DNA of 64,000 bases from Asticcacaulis sp. EMRT-3 (GTDB taxonomy: Bacteria; Pseudomonadota; Alphaproteobacteria; Caulobacterales; Caulobacteraceae). The notes under the pieces are model-generated. The model was given only the letters and a program-made list of their open reading frames with translations. It ran no database searches and had not been told where the DNA came from. Positions within the stretch are counted from its first letter, which is position 1. Each line of letters starts with the position of its first letter. The DNA lies in contig NZ_JASERT010000001.1 in the NCBI RefSeq assembly GCF_030027245.1, positions 1,473,501 to 1,537,500 of the forward strand, given 5' to 3'. Both the position numbers and the translations under genes were made by a program. Below, in pieces: positions 8,073-17,249 of this stretch.

Positions 8073-10541
8073 CTACCGCGTGGGCGGCGTCAGCACCAAC
8101 TGGTATTCCGGCACCAGATCGACGCCTTTCAGCTCGGCCAGTTGCGGCTGACCTTTGAAATCAGGCGCATAACGGGCGTCGATATAGATGGGCGCGTCCG
8201 CCCGCAGCGGCATGACGGTCAGGGTCAGCGGGGCTTTCAACAGATCGGGAAAACGCTTCAGCCCCACCACCCAGTCCGGCCCCGACCAGAAATCGTCGTC
8301 GAGCAGCGCGCCCTTGCCAAACAGGCGGCCAATATCGCCGCGATAACGGATGTGCATATAGAGGTTGCTCAGTCCGTCTAGCGCATGGGGCGGCACGGAA
8401 ATCTGCCACGCCGCCGCCACGCCGAACTGTTCGGGATAGGGCTGGAGCGCGGCATGTGCGCGTCCGCCGATCATGACGGGCGGCGCCTTACCCGCCGGAC
8501 GCAATGGCTGCACCGAAGCCGTCAGGCTGACCGCTTTGGCCTGCGCGCGCCAGGTCTGGAACAGCCCCGATGTGCCCCCCGACGTGCCCGATGTGAGCGG
8601 CAGGCTGGCCGCAGGCTTCCCCGCCAAAGCCGGAAAGACCTGCACGTCGAAATCGCTCTTGCCCTCGGAACGCAGGGTGAGGTCGCCATGATCGCCAACG
8701 AAGACGGTAGCCGGGGTCAGCACCAGCCGCCGCCTTCCGGCGAAATCGACGACGCTGGCGGATTGCGCATCGGCGGCGGACAGCACGATGACCGACACGT
8801 CATGGCCATTGGCACGCAGGCGCAGCGCCTCTCCCCTGCCCGGTCGGATGGCACTGACGATCAGCCGCCCGTCATGGTGCGACACATGGCCGGAAGCGGT
8901 TTTCAGCGCTACGCCTTCGTCAAAGGCAAATTCCGGTGCGATCCCGTCACTGGCGGCAAAGACGTAGGTGGCGTGGCCCGCCCCATCCACGATCCGGGTC
9001 AGTGGCTGGGCCGTCGCCCAGTCGAGCCGGATACCGTCGAGGTCGAAACGGAAGGGCCAGATAAAATAGTCCCCGTCGGCCACCTTTACCGGCCTGTATG
9101 GAAATTGCAGCCGCCCGTCCGGCAGATCAATGTCGAAACGCACATCGGTGTGCGCGGCCATCGCATACTGGCGCAGATAATTACCCACGAAGATAAAGCC
9201 GCTGTCGCCCAGCGAGCGGACATCCCAGCGCAGGGTGTTCAGGTCGTCCTTGCCCTGCGGCAGCTCTGAGGGGGCATGAACCGCCATCGGGGCCAGCCGG
9301 TCGCCGAAGCTGTTGAGGAACAGGTTGAAAGGGCGGATGGCGGCCAGAACGGGGTGGGCCTGACCATATTCACCGAACGGGGCCTGAAAATCATAATTGA
9401 TGATCGGCACATCGTTAAAGCCGCCGATCAGGGCGTTTTCTTCAAAGGTGGTGTCGCCCGCCGGATTGCGCCCGCCATGATACATGTAATAGCCGTAGAG
9501 ATTGACGCCCGAACCGAGCTGCACCGGCACCATAGCGGCAATATCATCTGCGGTGACCAGGGTGCGGCGACGGTACATGATCGGCAGGCCACCCGCATAT
9601 TCCGCACCGAGAAACGGCGTCGTCTGCATATCGGTCATGGCCGTGCCCTTGCCCGTCGCCACGGTCTGCGCGCCGGTTTCGCCCGCCACGCGGCTGGAAA
9701 AGCGGAAACTATAGACTTCGCTGGGCGGGGATTGCGTCTGGCCCGTGCCCCACGGCGCATCGGGATAGCCGCCAAAGACGGGCACAACCTCGCCGCTGGG
9801 ATAGATGGCATTGTTCCAGCCCGTCACCGTATAGAGCGGCACGTCGAAGCCGATCCGGCGCGCCATGTCTTTCAGGGCAGCGATATGATCGGCGCCGCGT
9901 CCCGGCCCGCCCTGATTATATTCGTTTTCAAGCTGGATGGCGATGACCGGCCCGCCGTCCTTAAACAACAGCCCCTTCGCCTGATCATAGACGTGCTGCC
10001 AGTAGCGCTCAACGAACCCCATATAGACGGGGTCGTTCTGCCGCGTCGGGGTCTGGGCGACCAGCCAGTCGGGCAGGCCGCCATAGCGCACCTCGCCATG
10101 CGCCCACGGGCCGAGACGCAAAACCACCTTCATATCGTTGCGGGCGCACAGTTGCAGGAAACGGCGCAGGTCGCGGTCACCGGAAAAGTCGAACACGCCC
10201 GGCTTTTCCTCGTGATACTGCCAGACGACATAGGTCGAGATAATATCGACGCCCGACGCCTTCATCTTGCGGATTTCGACATCCCATTCATCGGCGGGCA
10301 CGCGGGCATAGTGGAACTCACCCATCACCGGCAGCCACGGCTGGCCGTTGCGGGTCAGGTAGCGGTTATTGATGCCGATGGTTGAGCCATCCGGTGCTTG
10401 CGATGCCCCCATGTGCAACTGGCTGCTGACCGGCGCGGCGGGCTGAGCGCGCGCATCGGCATGAACGGTTTCGGCCATGACCGGCATGGGCGACAGCAAG
10501 GCCAGCACAAGGCCGATCCACAGGACTTTCAGAGACATCAT
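8073..10541 (-). CDS. Glycoside hydrolase family 35 beta-galactosidase, secreted
   Basis: The 822-residue protein starts with a Sec signal peptide ending near PVMA. The GH35 barrel carries the family landmarks: WLPVMGEFHYARVP, RLGPWAHGE, proton donor E207 in LENEYNQGG and nucleophile E314 in LGAEYAGG. C-terminal beta domains follow. It should release terminal beta-galactose in the periplasm or outside the cell. The gene starts 7 nt after the stop of the sugar-porter gene, whose last bases supply the ribosome site (AGGGCGG), so the two form an operon. Two adjacent ATGs compete for the start. Confidence 0.92.
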   Translation of the reverse strand: MMSLKVLWIGLVLALLSPMPVMAETVHADARAQPAAPVSSQLHMGASQAPDGSTIGINNRYLTRNGQPWLPVMGEFHYARVPADEWDVEIRKMKASGVDIISTYVVWQYHEEKPGVFDFSGDRDLRRFLQLCARNDMKVVLRLGPWAHGEVRYGGLPDWLVAQTPTRQNDPVYMGFVERYWQHVYDQAKGLLFKDGGPVIAIQLENEYNQGGPGRGADHIAALKDMARRIGFDVPLYTVTGWNNAIYPSGEVVPVFGGYPDAPWGTGQTQSPPSEVYSFRFSSRVAGETGAQTVATGKGTAMTDMQTTPFLGAEYAGGLPIMYRRRTLVTADDIAAMVPVQLGSGVNLYGYYMYHGGRNPAGDTTFEENALIGGFNDVPIINYDFQAPFGEYGQAHPVLAAIRPFNLFLNSFGDRLAPMAVHAPSELPQGKDDLNTLRWDVRSLGDSGFIFVGNYLRQYAMAAHTDVRFDIDLPDGRLQFPYRPVKVADGDYFIWPFRFDLDGIRLDWATAQPLTRIVDGAGHATYVFAASDGIAPEFAFDEGVALKTASGHVSHHDGRLIVSAIRPGRGEALRLRANGHDVSVIVLSAADAQSASVVDFAGRRRLVLTPATVFVGDHGDLTLRSEGKSDFDVQVFPALAGKPAASLPLTSGTSGGTSGLFQTWRAQAKAVSLTASVQPLRPAGKAPPVMIGGRAHAALQPYPEQFGVAAAWQISVPPHALDGLSNLYMHIRYRGDIGRLFGKGALLDDDFWSGPDWVVGLKRFPDLLKAPLTLTVMPLRADAPIYIDARYAPDFKGQPQLAELKGVDLVPEYQLVLTPPTR

Positions 10542-10548
10542 GACCGCC

Positions 10549-11982
10549 CTATTTGCGCCGGGTGAGCTGGGCTTCGATCTCTTCCAGCGACCGGCCGCGC
10601 GTTTCCGGCACGGTCAGGGCGATGAAGATGACGCCGGCGAGGCAAAAGACGCCATAACACCAGAATGTGCCCGCCGCGCCCAGTTGGCGGTTGAGGATCG
10701 GGAAAGTGTAGGTGACGGCGAAACAGGCGATCCACAGGGCCGATACAGCCACCGACATGGCCAGTCCGCGGATACGGTTGGGGAAGATTTCCGACAGCAG
10801 CACCCAGGTGACCGGGGCCAGCGACATGGCGTAGGCGGCGATGACGGCCAGGGTCAGGGCCAGCACGACCGGGCCGGTAATGCCGAAATAGAAGGCCGCG
10901 CCCAGCAGGCCGTGCAGCACGGTGAGCGCCCCCGCCCCCCACAGCATCAGGGTGCGCCGCCCCAGCCGGTCCACCGTCGCCGTGGCCACCAGCGTAAAGA
11001 CCAGATTGATCGCGCCGGTGATGACGATATTGAACATCACCCCGCTCAGATCATAGCCCGCGCCGCGATAGATTTCCTCGGCATAGTTGAAAATGACATT
11101 GGTGCCGCTCCATTGCTGAAGCACGGCCAGACCGATGCCGATCAGCACCAGTCCCATGATTGCCGGACGGAACAGTTCGCTGACCGCGCCGCGCTCGCGG
11201 CTTTCGCGGCTTAAACCCGACTCGACCGCCCGCACCTCGTCCTCGGCATAGGCGTCGCCGCCGATACGGCGCAGGATATGCAGGGCCTTGTCACGCGCGC
11301 CGCTCTTGATCAGCCAGCGCGGGCTTTCCGGCACCAGAAAGGCACAGACGAAAAAGACCAGAGACGGCACGGCCACGGCGGTGAACATCCAGCGCCAGCC
11401 GAACTGGCCCTGCCAGGAGGCGCGAATGGCGTCGGCGGACAGGCCATTGGCGATATGACCGGCGATCAGCAGGTTGACGATCTGGGCGGCCAGTATGCCG
11501 ATCACGATGGTGAGCTGGTTCAGTGTCACCAGCCGGCCCCGCCAGCGCGCCGGAGCCACTTCGGCGATATAGGTAGGCGACACATTGGACGCGATGCCGA
11601 TGGCCACCCCGCCCAGTATGCGCCACGCCACGAAGGTGTTGAACTGATGCGACCAGCCTGTGGCCACTGACGATACGCCGAACAGTAGCGCGGCCGCGAT
11701 CAGCAGTTTCTTGCGGCCAAAACGATCACTGACCGCGCCCGACAGGATCGAGCCAAGAAGGCAGCCCAGCAGGGCGCAGCTATTGGCCCAGCCGATCTGT
11801 TCTTCCGAGGTCAGGTGGAAATAGGGTTCGTAAAATGGCTTGGCCCCGCCGATTACCACCCAGTCATAGCCGAACAAAAGACCGCCCAGCGCCGCGACCG
11901 CCGAAATCATCCAGATATAGCCGAGATTGAACCGGTCATGGGCCGATACCGCCCCATCGCCGCCTTCTGAAAAACTATGCAT
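10549..11982 (-). CDS. MFS sugar porter
   Basis: The 477-residue, 12-helix transporter has sugar-porter signatures: GGLLFGYD in helix 1, SDRFGRKK in loop 2-3, PESPRWL after helix 6, and a PETRGRSLEEIE end. It should carry a sugar into the cytosol by proton symport. The ATG at 11982 is preferred over a longer TTG start because it has a purine-rich ribosome site and begins directly before helix 1. It is the first gene of an operon with the GH35 beta-galactosidase, so galactose or a related sugar is the likely cargo. Confidence 0.9.
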   Translation of the reverse strand: MHSFSEGGDGAVSAHDRFNLGYIWMISAVAALGGLLFGYDWVVIGGAKPFYEPYFHLTSEEQIGWANSCALLGCLLGSILSGAVSDRFGRKKLLIAAALLFGVSSVATGWSHQFNTFVAWRILGGVAIGIASNVSPTYIAEVAPARWRGRLVTLNQLTIVIGILAAQIVNLLIAGHIANGLSADAIRASWQGQFGWRWMFTAVAVPSLVFFVCAFLVPESPRWLIKSGARDKALHILRRIGGDAYAEDEVRAVESGLSRESRERGAVSELFRPAIMGLVLIGIGLAVLQQWSGTNVIFNYAEEIYRGAGYDLSGVMFNIVITGAINLVFTLVATATVDRLGRRTLMLWGAGALTVLHGLLGAAFYFGITGPVVLALTLAVIAAYAMSLAPVTWVLLSEIFPNRIRGLAMSVAVSALWIACFAVTYTFPILNRQLGAAGTFWCYGVFCLAGVIFIALTVPETRGRSLEEIEAQLTRRK

Positions 11983-12055
11983 ATCCTGATGTCCCTGATG
12001 CGTGCCGTATCGACTTCTTGGCCGCAATTAGGGTGTATCACATGGCTTTCGTCAA

Positions 12056-12074
12056 GATATATATTACATATATC
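12056..12074. promoter_or_regulatory. AT-rich palindrome upstream of the sugar-porter operon
   Basis: GATATATATTACATATATC pairs at 8 of 9 positions around its centre and lies about 75 bp before the transporter ATG. It shares 14 of 15 bases (ATATATATTAYATAT) with the palindrome before the GH2 gene. A shared operator for the locus is plausible, but low-complexity AT sequence could match by chance. Confidence 0.4.
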
Positions 12075-12166
12075 GGTCTTTCGTGGGCATGAAAGCCCAT
12101 GTGCAGCGTGCATAGGGCTTCTTAATGTGTGATGCTTTCATCCCCTAACTTTCAGGAAACGTACAC

Positions 12167-12201
12167 GAATATAATGTTGCCAATGTAGCAACATTATATT
12201 C
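12167..12201. promoter_or_regulatory. Perfect 14-bp inverted repeat between two MFS genes
   Basis: GAATATAATGTTGC and its exact complement flank the 7-base spacer CAATGTA. It lies 92 bp before the MFS start at 12293. There is no U-run, so a terminator is unlikely; an operator or a leader hairpin of the downstream gene is more likely. The cognate regulator is unknown. Confidence 0.4.
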
Positions 12202-12292
12202 ACAGTGAAAAATAGCAATAGATTGTATTTTAAGCTTTATTTATTTAAAATTTCACCTAAGCCTTCGCTTATAAGTTTCCGGGGGCCGGGTC

Positions 12293-13912
12293 ATGGATGC
12301 AAGAGTCTTTTTTGAACGCCGTGGCGTTTGGGCCTTCGGGCTTGGCTGCGTAGCCGTTACCGTCGGCGTTTTGCTGCATCTGCCAATGTTCTGGATGGGC
12401 CGCATGAACGGTTTCCATCTGGCAGGTATGCCGATGGATCCCGGCATGATTTTCGGCATGTTTCTGATCGTGGCCGGTATAGGCGTGGCCGCCTATGGTT
12501 TGCTGCCGCGTGGCATCACCCGGCAGGTGGTGGCGGCGAAGCGTATCTCCGTTCATGCGCCGGAAGACGCGCCTCTGGGTGGTGCACACTGGCTGCTGAT
12601 GGCCGTGCTGGTAGTGGCTCTGACGATCGATGTGATGAAGCCCGCAGCGCTCGGCTTCGTCATGCCGGGCATGGTGGCCGAATATGGCGTGCCCAAGGCC
12701 CATGCCGCGCTGGTGCCATTTTTTGCCCTGATCGGCACGGTCTGCGGCTCGGTTTTGTGGGGCATTATCGCCGACATCTATGGCCGCAAGGCGTCGATTC
12801 TTCTGTCAGCGGTCGTCTTTGTCGGCACCTCGATCTGCGGTGCCATGCCGTCGCTCGAATGGAATATGGCCATGTGCTTCCTGATGGGGCTGGGCGCGGG
12901 CGGCATGTTGCCGGTCACCTATGCCCTGCTGGCCGAAACCATGCCGTCAAAGCATCGCGGCTGGGCGCTGGTCCTGGTGGGCGGATTAGGTGCCGTGGGC
13001 GGCTATTTCGCGGCGTCGGGCTTTTCGTGGTGGCTGGTGCCGCACTGGAGCTGGCGCATCCTGTGGCTGCTCAACCTGCCGACTGGCCTGCTGCTGATCT
13101 GCATGGGCGGACTGATCCCCGAATCGGCCAAGTTTTTGCTGGCGCGCGGCCGCGATGATGAGGCGCATAAGGTGATGGCGCGCTTCGGCACGATCAGCCA
13201 CCAACTGGCCGAGGACGAAGAGGACGAAACCGAGGTTATATCTCACGGTCATGGCGGCCACGGTCATGCTCAAGACGGCCTGAAAACCCTGTGGACGCCC
13301 GCCATGATCGGCAAGACCGCCGCCCTGATCATTGCCGCCCTGGCCTGGGGGCTGATCAATTTCGGCCTGCTTTTGTGGATGCCAAATGATCTCGTCTCCA
13401 AAGGCTATTCGATGGCCGTATCGTCGAAGCTGCTGGCGGAATCGGCGCTGATCGCCTTCCCCACCGTCTTTGCCTGCACCTGGCTTTACAGCCGATGGAG
13501 CACCAAATGGGCCCTGACATCGATGATCGCGGTGACCCTGGCGGGCCTGATCGGCGTCTGGGCGCTGGAAGCGCATCTGTTGCCCAGCCCCGTCCTGCCC
13601 GTGGCCCTGCTGATCATCGGCTCCAATGGCATGATCGCCATTCTTTTGCCCTATGCTTCGGAATCGTATCCGATGAAGATCCGTGGCCGCGCCACCGGCT
13701 GGGTGGCTGCCTGCACCAAGGGCGGCGGCGTACTGGCGCAATCCTTAAGCATCACGGCGCTTGTGCCCGCGCTCGGCATTGTTGCGGCTTTTATTCTGGC
13801 GCCAATTGTGCTGACCCTGTTCCTGTTCGTCCGCTTCGGCACCGAAACGCTCGGCCTCGATCTGCGCCATCTCGAAACCCCGCCTGAAAACTCGCCTGAA
13901 AGCCCTGTCTAA
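12293..13912 (+). CDS. MFS transporter with His-rich cytoplasmic loop
   Basis: The 539-residue protein has the MFS loop DIYGRKA, the helix-5 region and a central PESAKFLL motif seen in AAHS/SV2-like porters. Two extra hydrophobic segments (about 14-32 and 48-66) precede the usual 12 helices. The central loop holds an acidic run (EDEEDET) followed by SHGHGGHGHAQDG, an unusual possible metal-binding tract. It converges on a CDF metal exporter gene and their ends overlap by four bases. The cargo is unknown; metal-linked transport is only a suggestion. The ATG follows a G-rich ribosome site. Confidence 0.82.
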   Translation: MDARVFFERRGVWAFGLGCVAVTVGVLLHLPMFWMGRMNGFHLAGMPMDPGMIFGMFLIVAGIGVAAYGLLPRGITRQVVAAKRISVHAPEDAPLGGAHWLLMAVLVVALTIDVMKPAALGFVMPGMVAEYGVPKAHAALVPFFALIGTVCGSVLWGIIADIYGRKASILLSAVVFVGTSICGAMPSLEWNMAMCFLMGLGAGGMLPVTYALLAETMPSKHRGWALVLVGGLGAVGGYFAASGFSWWLVPHWSWRILWLLNLPTGLLLICMGGLIPESAKFLLARGRDDEAHKVMARFGTISHQLAEDEEDETEVISHGHGGHGHAQDGLKTLWTPAMIGKTAALIIAALAWGLINFGLLLWMPNDLVSKGYSMAVSSKLLAESALIAFPTVFACTWLYSRWSTKWALTSMIAVTLAGLIGVWALEAHLLPSPVLPVALLIIGSNGMIAILLPYASESYPMKIRGRATGWVAACTKGGGVLAQSLSITALVPALGIVAAFILAPIVLTLFLFVRFGTETLGLDLRHLETPPENSPESPV

Positions 13913-14889
13913 ACCGGCATGTCCGGGCAAGGCGAACACGGCGTTTCACCGTCGCCGATCTCGATCTGCACCGTGGCGTGCTGCACGCCGTGATCATGCG
14001 CCAGCCGGTGGGCCAGATCGTGCAGGAAGGCATCACCCGGATGGCCGTCGGGCATGACCAGATGGGCCGACAGGGCGTTTTCGGTCGTGCTCATGCCCCA
14101 GACGTGCAGGTCGTGCACCTCGCAGACACCGGGGCGCGACGCCAGCAAGGCGTAGATTTTGGCCAGATCAATGCCCGGCGGCACGGCCTGGAGCGACAGA
14201 TTGACCGAGTCGCGCAACAGCCCCCAGGTGCCGAGCAGAATCACCGCCGCGATGATCAGGCTGACCACGGGATCGAGCCACGCCCAGCCGGTCAGGAGGA
14301 TCACCCCGCCCGCCACCACCACGCCCAGCGACACGGCGGCGTCGGCGGCCATATGCAGGAAGGCTCCGCGAATATTGAGGTCGCCCTTCGCGCCGCTCAT
14401 GAACAGGAGCGCCGTTATGCCATTGACCACAATGCCCGCCCCGGCCACGGCCATGACTGTGACGCCTGCCGCTGCCTGCGGATGGGTCAGGCGCATGATC
14501 GCCTCCCAGCCAATGCCGCCCAGCGCCACCAGCAGGAAGACGCCATTGCCGAGCGCCGCCATGATGGTCGCCCCGCGCAGGCCATAGGTATAGCGCGCCG
14601 TCGGTTTTTGCTTGGCCAGCAGGGCTGCGCCCCAGGCCATGAAAAGCCCCAGCACATCGGACAGATTATGACCGGCATCGGCCAGCAACGACAGCGAATT
14701 GGCGCGCAGGCCGAAAATCACCTCCGCCAGAATGAACAGTGAATTGAGCGCGATGCCGATCAGGAAGGCCGTGCCGAAATCCTTCGGCGCATGATGATGG
14801 CCGTGCCCGCCATGCCCATGCCCATGATCATGGTGTTCATGCCCGTGGTGGTCATGTCCATGATGGTCTTGCCCATGATGGTCTTGCAT
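13909..14889 (-). CDS. Cation diffusion facilitator (zinc/cobalt/cadmium exporter)
   Basis: The 326-residue protein opens with a long His/Asp/Gly tract that likely buffers metal. The six-helix CDF domain follows with the helix-2 site LLADAGHNLSDVLGL and the helix-5 site HMAADA, the HxxxD pairs of transport site A. A cytosolic C-terminal domain ends with a CSPC motif. It should export divalent metal ions from the cytosol by proton exchange, as CzcD and DmeF do. The ATG at 14889 is chosen because AGGAG lies 9 nt upstream and translation begins directly with the His tract. Confidence 0.9.
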   Translation of the reverse strand: MQDHHGQDHHGHDHHGHEHHDHGHGHGGHGHHHAPKDFGTAFLIGIALNSLFILAEVIFGLRANSLSLLADAGHNLSDVLGLFMAWGAALLAKQKPTARYTYGLRGATIMAALGNGVFLLVALGGIGWEAIMRLTHPQAAAGVTVMAVAGAGIVVNGITALLFMSGAKGDLNIRGAFLHMAADAAVSLGVVVAGGVILLTGWAWLDPVVSLIIAAVILLGTWGLLRDSVNLSLQAVPPGIDLAKIYALLASRPGVCEVHDLHVWGMSTTENALSAHLVMPDGHPGDAFLHDLAHRLAHDHGVQHATVQIEIGDGETPCSPCPDMPV

Positions 14890-15022
14890 AGCGCTCAACT
14901 CCTGCCTTGTCTGTGATTGACAAATCCCACGCATGGGGTCAAATGAATTCGCATCTAAAGCCTTGTTTTTACAGAATTTAGAAACGTTATCTCATAACCG
15001 CCGCACCCCATTGAGAGATGTC

Positions 15023-15907
15023 ATGAAACGCCTTGCCCCCGCCCTGCTGGTTCTGTTCGCCGCCGCCGCCTGTCAGGCGCAAAACGCACCCGGCAAGATG
15101 GTGCCCGCCGCCGAGGCGCACAGCTTTCAGATCGGCACGCTGCGCCTGACCGCCCTGCACGACGCCGACTTCAATCCGCCCAATGACGGCAAGGTGTTCG
15201 GTGTCGATCAGGGGGCGGCGGCGGTGGCGGATGTCTTGCAGGCGCATGGCGCGCCCAAAAGCCCGATCCACCTCAGCGTCGATGCCCTGCTGGTGCAGGA
15301 TGGCGCGCATCTGGTGCTGATCGATACCGGCCTCGGCCCCAAGGCCAATGGCGCCCTGATGGGCAGTCTGGCCAGGGCCGGGGTTCGTCCTGCCGCCATC
15401 ACCGATGTGCTGATCACCCACGCCCACCCCGATCATATAGGCGGACTGACCACAGCCGACGGCAAACCGGCCTTCCCGAACGCCACGGTGCGCATGTCGG
15501 CCACCGAATGGGCATGGGTGAAAAGCAATCCCGGCATGGCGGCATTCGTGGCCACCATCGGCCCGCAGGTGAAGCCCTTTACGCCTGGCGATATTGTGGC
15601 CCCCGGCATCACTGCCATCGCCCTGCCCGGCCACACGCCCGGCCATTGCGGTTATGAGATCGTGTCCGGCAAGGACAGGCTGATCGACATCGGCGATACG
15701 GCCCATTCCAGCATCATCTCGCTGGCCGAACCGGACTGGAACATCGCCTTCGACAGCGACAAGGCCGAGGGCCGCGCCACGCGCCGCGCCGAACTGACCA
15801 AACTGGCCGCCAGCCACGAAGAGGTGTTCGCGCCGCACTTCCCCTTCCCCGGCATCGGCACCATCTCGGCCAGCGGCGATGGTTTTGTCTGGAACCCGGC
15901 GAAGTAG
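15023..15907 (+). CDS. Metallo-beta-lactamase-fold hydrolase, predicted lipoprotein
   Basis: The 294-residue protein starts with a lipoprotein-type signal (LLVLFAAAAC, C17). The metallo-beta-lactamase fold carries the zinc motif THAHPDH (H133, H135, D137, H138) and the later GHTPGH and GDTAHS segments. Such proteins hydrolyse lactones, esters or thioesters, or act on other small molecules; this subgroup resembles periplasmic lactonase-like enzymes. The ATG at 15023 (GAGAG upstream) replaces a longer frame that would hide the signal peptide. Neighbours give no pathway. Confidence 0.85.
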   Translation: MKRLAPALLVLFAAAACQAQNAPGKMVPAAEAHSFQIGTLRLTALHDADFNPPNDGKVFGVDQGAAAVADVLQAHGAPKSPIHLSVDALLVQDGAHLVLIDTGLGPKANGALMGSLARAGVRPAAITDVLITHAHPDHIGGLTTADGKPAFPNATVRMSATEWAWVKSNPGMAAFVATIGPQVKPFTPGDIVAPGITAIALPGHTPGHCGYEIVSGKDRLIDIGDTAHSSIISLAEPDWNIAFDSDKAEGRATRRAELTKLAASHEEVFAPHFPFPGIGTISASGDGFVWNPAK

Positions 15908-15925
15908 AGCCAGCCTTACTGCATT

Positions 15926-15959
15926 TCCCCTCCGGCACCTCCTCCGTAAACGGGGAAGG
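15926..15959. repeat. CCTCC/GGAGG-type palindromic repeat, degenerate copy
   Basis: CCTCCTCCGT and ACGGGGAAGG form an imperfect hairpin after a CCCCTCCGGCA flank. It is related to the cleaner copy at 36752-36797. It resembles intergenic palindromes widespread in Caulobacterales genomes; family naming is from memory. Confidence 0.55.
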
Positions 15960-16060
15960 ATGACGGTAGTGATTCATTGCTTTTCCGTTTATGGGCAAAT
16001 GCCAATGACGAGAGAGGGGGCGATTGCCGCCGCCCCCGTCGGTCTGCTACAGCGGCAGGC

Positions 16061-17206
16061 ATGACCGACACAGATCCCGACGCCATCCAGCCCTTCCTGA
16101 CGATGGAGATCAGCCGCGCCGCCCACGCGATGGCGGCCTCAGGTGCGTCCGTCATCCATATGGAGTTCGGCCAGCCCTCCACCGGCGCGCCCAAAGCGGC
16201 CATTGCCGTGGCGCATCGTGTGCTCGACGCCGATCCGATGGGCTATTGGGAAAGTCCGGCGCTGAAAGAGCGCCTGTCGCGTCACTATTGCGAAAACTAT
16301 GGCCTCAGTATCGCGCCGGAGCGCTTCATCCTGACCTGCGGGGCCTCGCCCGCCCTGGTGCTGGCGCTATCCGCCGCCTTCCGCCCCGGCGCGCGCATCG
16401 CTCTGGCGCGACCCGGCTATGTCGCCTATCGCAACAGCTTGCGCGCCCTGGGTCAGGTGCCGGTGGAAATACCGTGCGGCCCGGACAGCCGCTTCCAGTT
16501 GACCGCCGAGGCGCTCAGCGCGCTCGATCCGGCCCCCGATGGCGTCATCATCGCCAGCCCGGCCAATCCGACCGGCACGATCCTGCCCACCGCTGAACTG
16601 AAAGCCATAGCCGAAATGTGCCAAAGGCGCGGCATACGCCTCGTTTCCGATGAAATCTATCATGGCCTGAGCTATACAGACCCGGCCCATTCCATCCTTG
16701 AATACGCACCTGACGCCTTTGTCATCAATGGTTTTTCGAAATATTTCAGCATGGTGGGCTGGCGGCTCGGCTGGCTGGTAGCGCCCGATGACCTGCGCCA
16801 TCGCGCCCGCGCCCTGATGAGCAATCTCTTCCTGACAGCGCCTTCGCTCAGCCAGCACGCTGGTCTGGCCGCGCTCGATGCCGGTGATGAATTGCGCGGC
16901 CATGTCGCAACCTATGCCCGCAATCGCCAGCTTCTGCTCGATGCCCTGCCCGGCATGGGGCTGCGCCGGATCGCCCCGCCCGATGGCGCCTTTTACATCT
17001 ATGCCAATGTCGGCCATCTGACCGATGACAGCCTCGCCTTCTGCCATAGGATGCTGGCCGACACCGGCGTGGCGGCGGCGACGGGGCGCGATTTCGATCC
17101 GGTGGACGGCCATCGCTTTATCCGCTTCAGCTTTGCCGTTTCGACCGAGGAAACCGAAGACGCAATTCGGCGGTTGCACGACTGGTTCGCCCGCCAGCCC
17201 TCATGA
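16061..17206 (+). CDS. Class I/II pyridoxal-phosphate aminotransferase
   Basis: The 381-residue fold-type I enzyme has the GYWESPALKERL start of the AspC-like family, ASPANPTGT, DEIYHGL, and the cofactor lysine K227 in GFSKYFSMVGWRLGW. It ends with a conserved RFSFA segment that includes the carboxylate-binding arginine. It should transfer an amino group between an amino acid and a 2-oxo acid in the cytosol. The ATG at 16061 is closest to the conserved start. It stands alone, so the substrate is not evident. Confidence 0.88.
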   Translation: MTDTDPDAIQPFLTMEISRAAHAMAASGASVIHMEFGQPSTGAPKAAIAVAHRVLDADPMGYWESPALKERLSRHYCENYGLSIAPERFILTCGASPALVLALSAAFRPGARIALARPGYVAYRNSLRALGQVPVEIPCGPDSRFQLTAEALSALDPAPDGVIIASPANPTGTILPTAELKAIAEMCQRRGIRLVSDEIYHGLSYTDPAHSILEYAPDAFVINGFSKYFSMVGWRLGWLVAPDDLRHRARALMSNLFLTAPSLSQHAGLAALDAGDELRGHVATYARNRQLLLDALPGMGLRRIAPPDGAFYIYANVGHLTDDSLAFCHRMLADTGVAAATGRDFDPVDGHRFIRFSFAVSTEETEDAIRRLHDWFARQPS

Positions 17207-17207
17207 A

Positions 17208-17239
17208 AAACGGCCTGAGACGATAGCCTCAGGCCGTTT
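17208..17239. terminator. Bidirectional rho-independent terminator
   Basis: Perfect 12-bp stem AAACGGCCTGAG/CTCAGGCCGTTT with an 8-nt loop, between the convergent aminotransferase and TonB receptor genes. A- and T-rich flanks suit both directions. Confidence 0.75.
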
Positions 17240-17249
17240 CGTTAACAGC

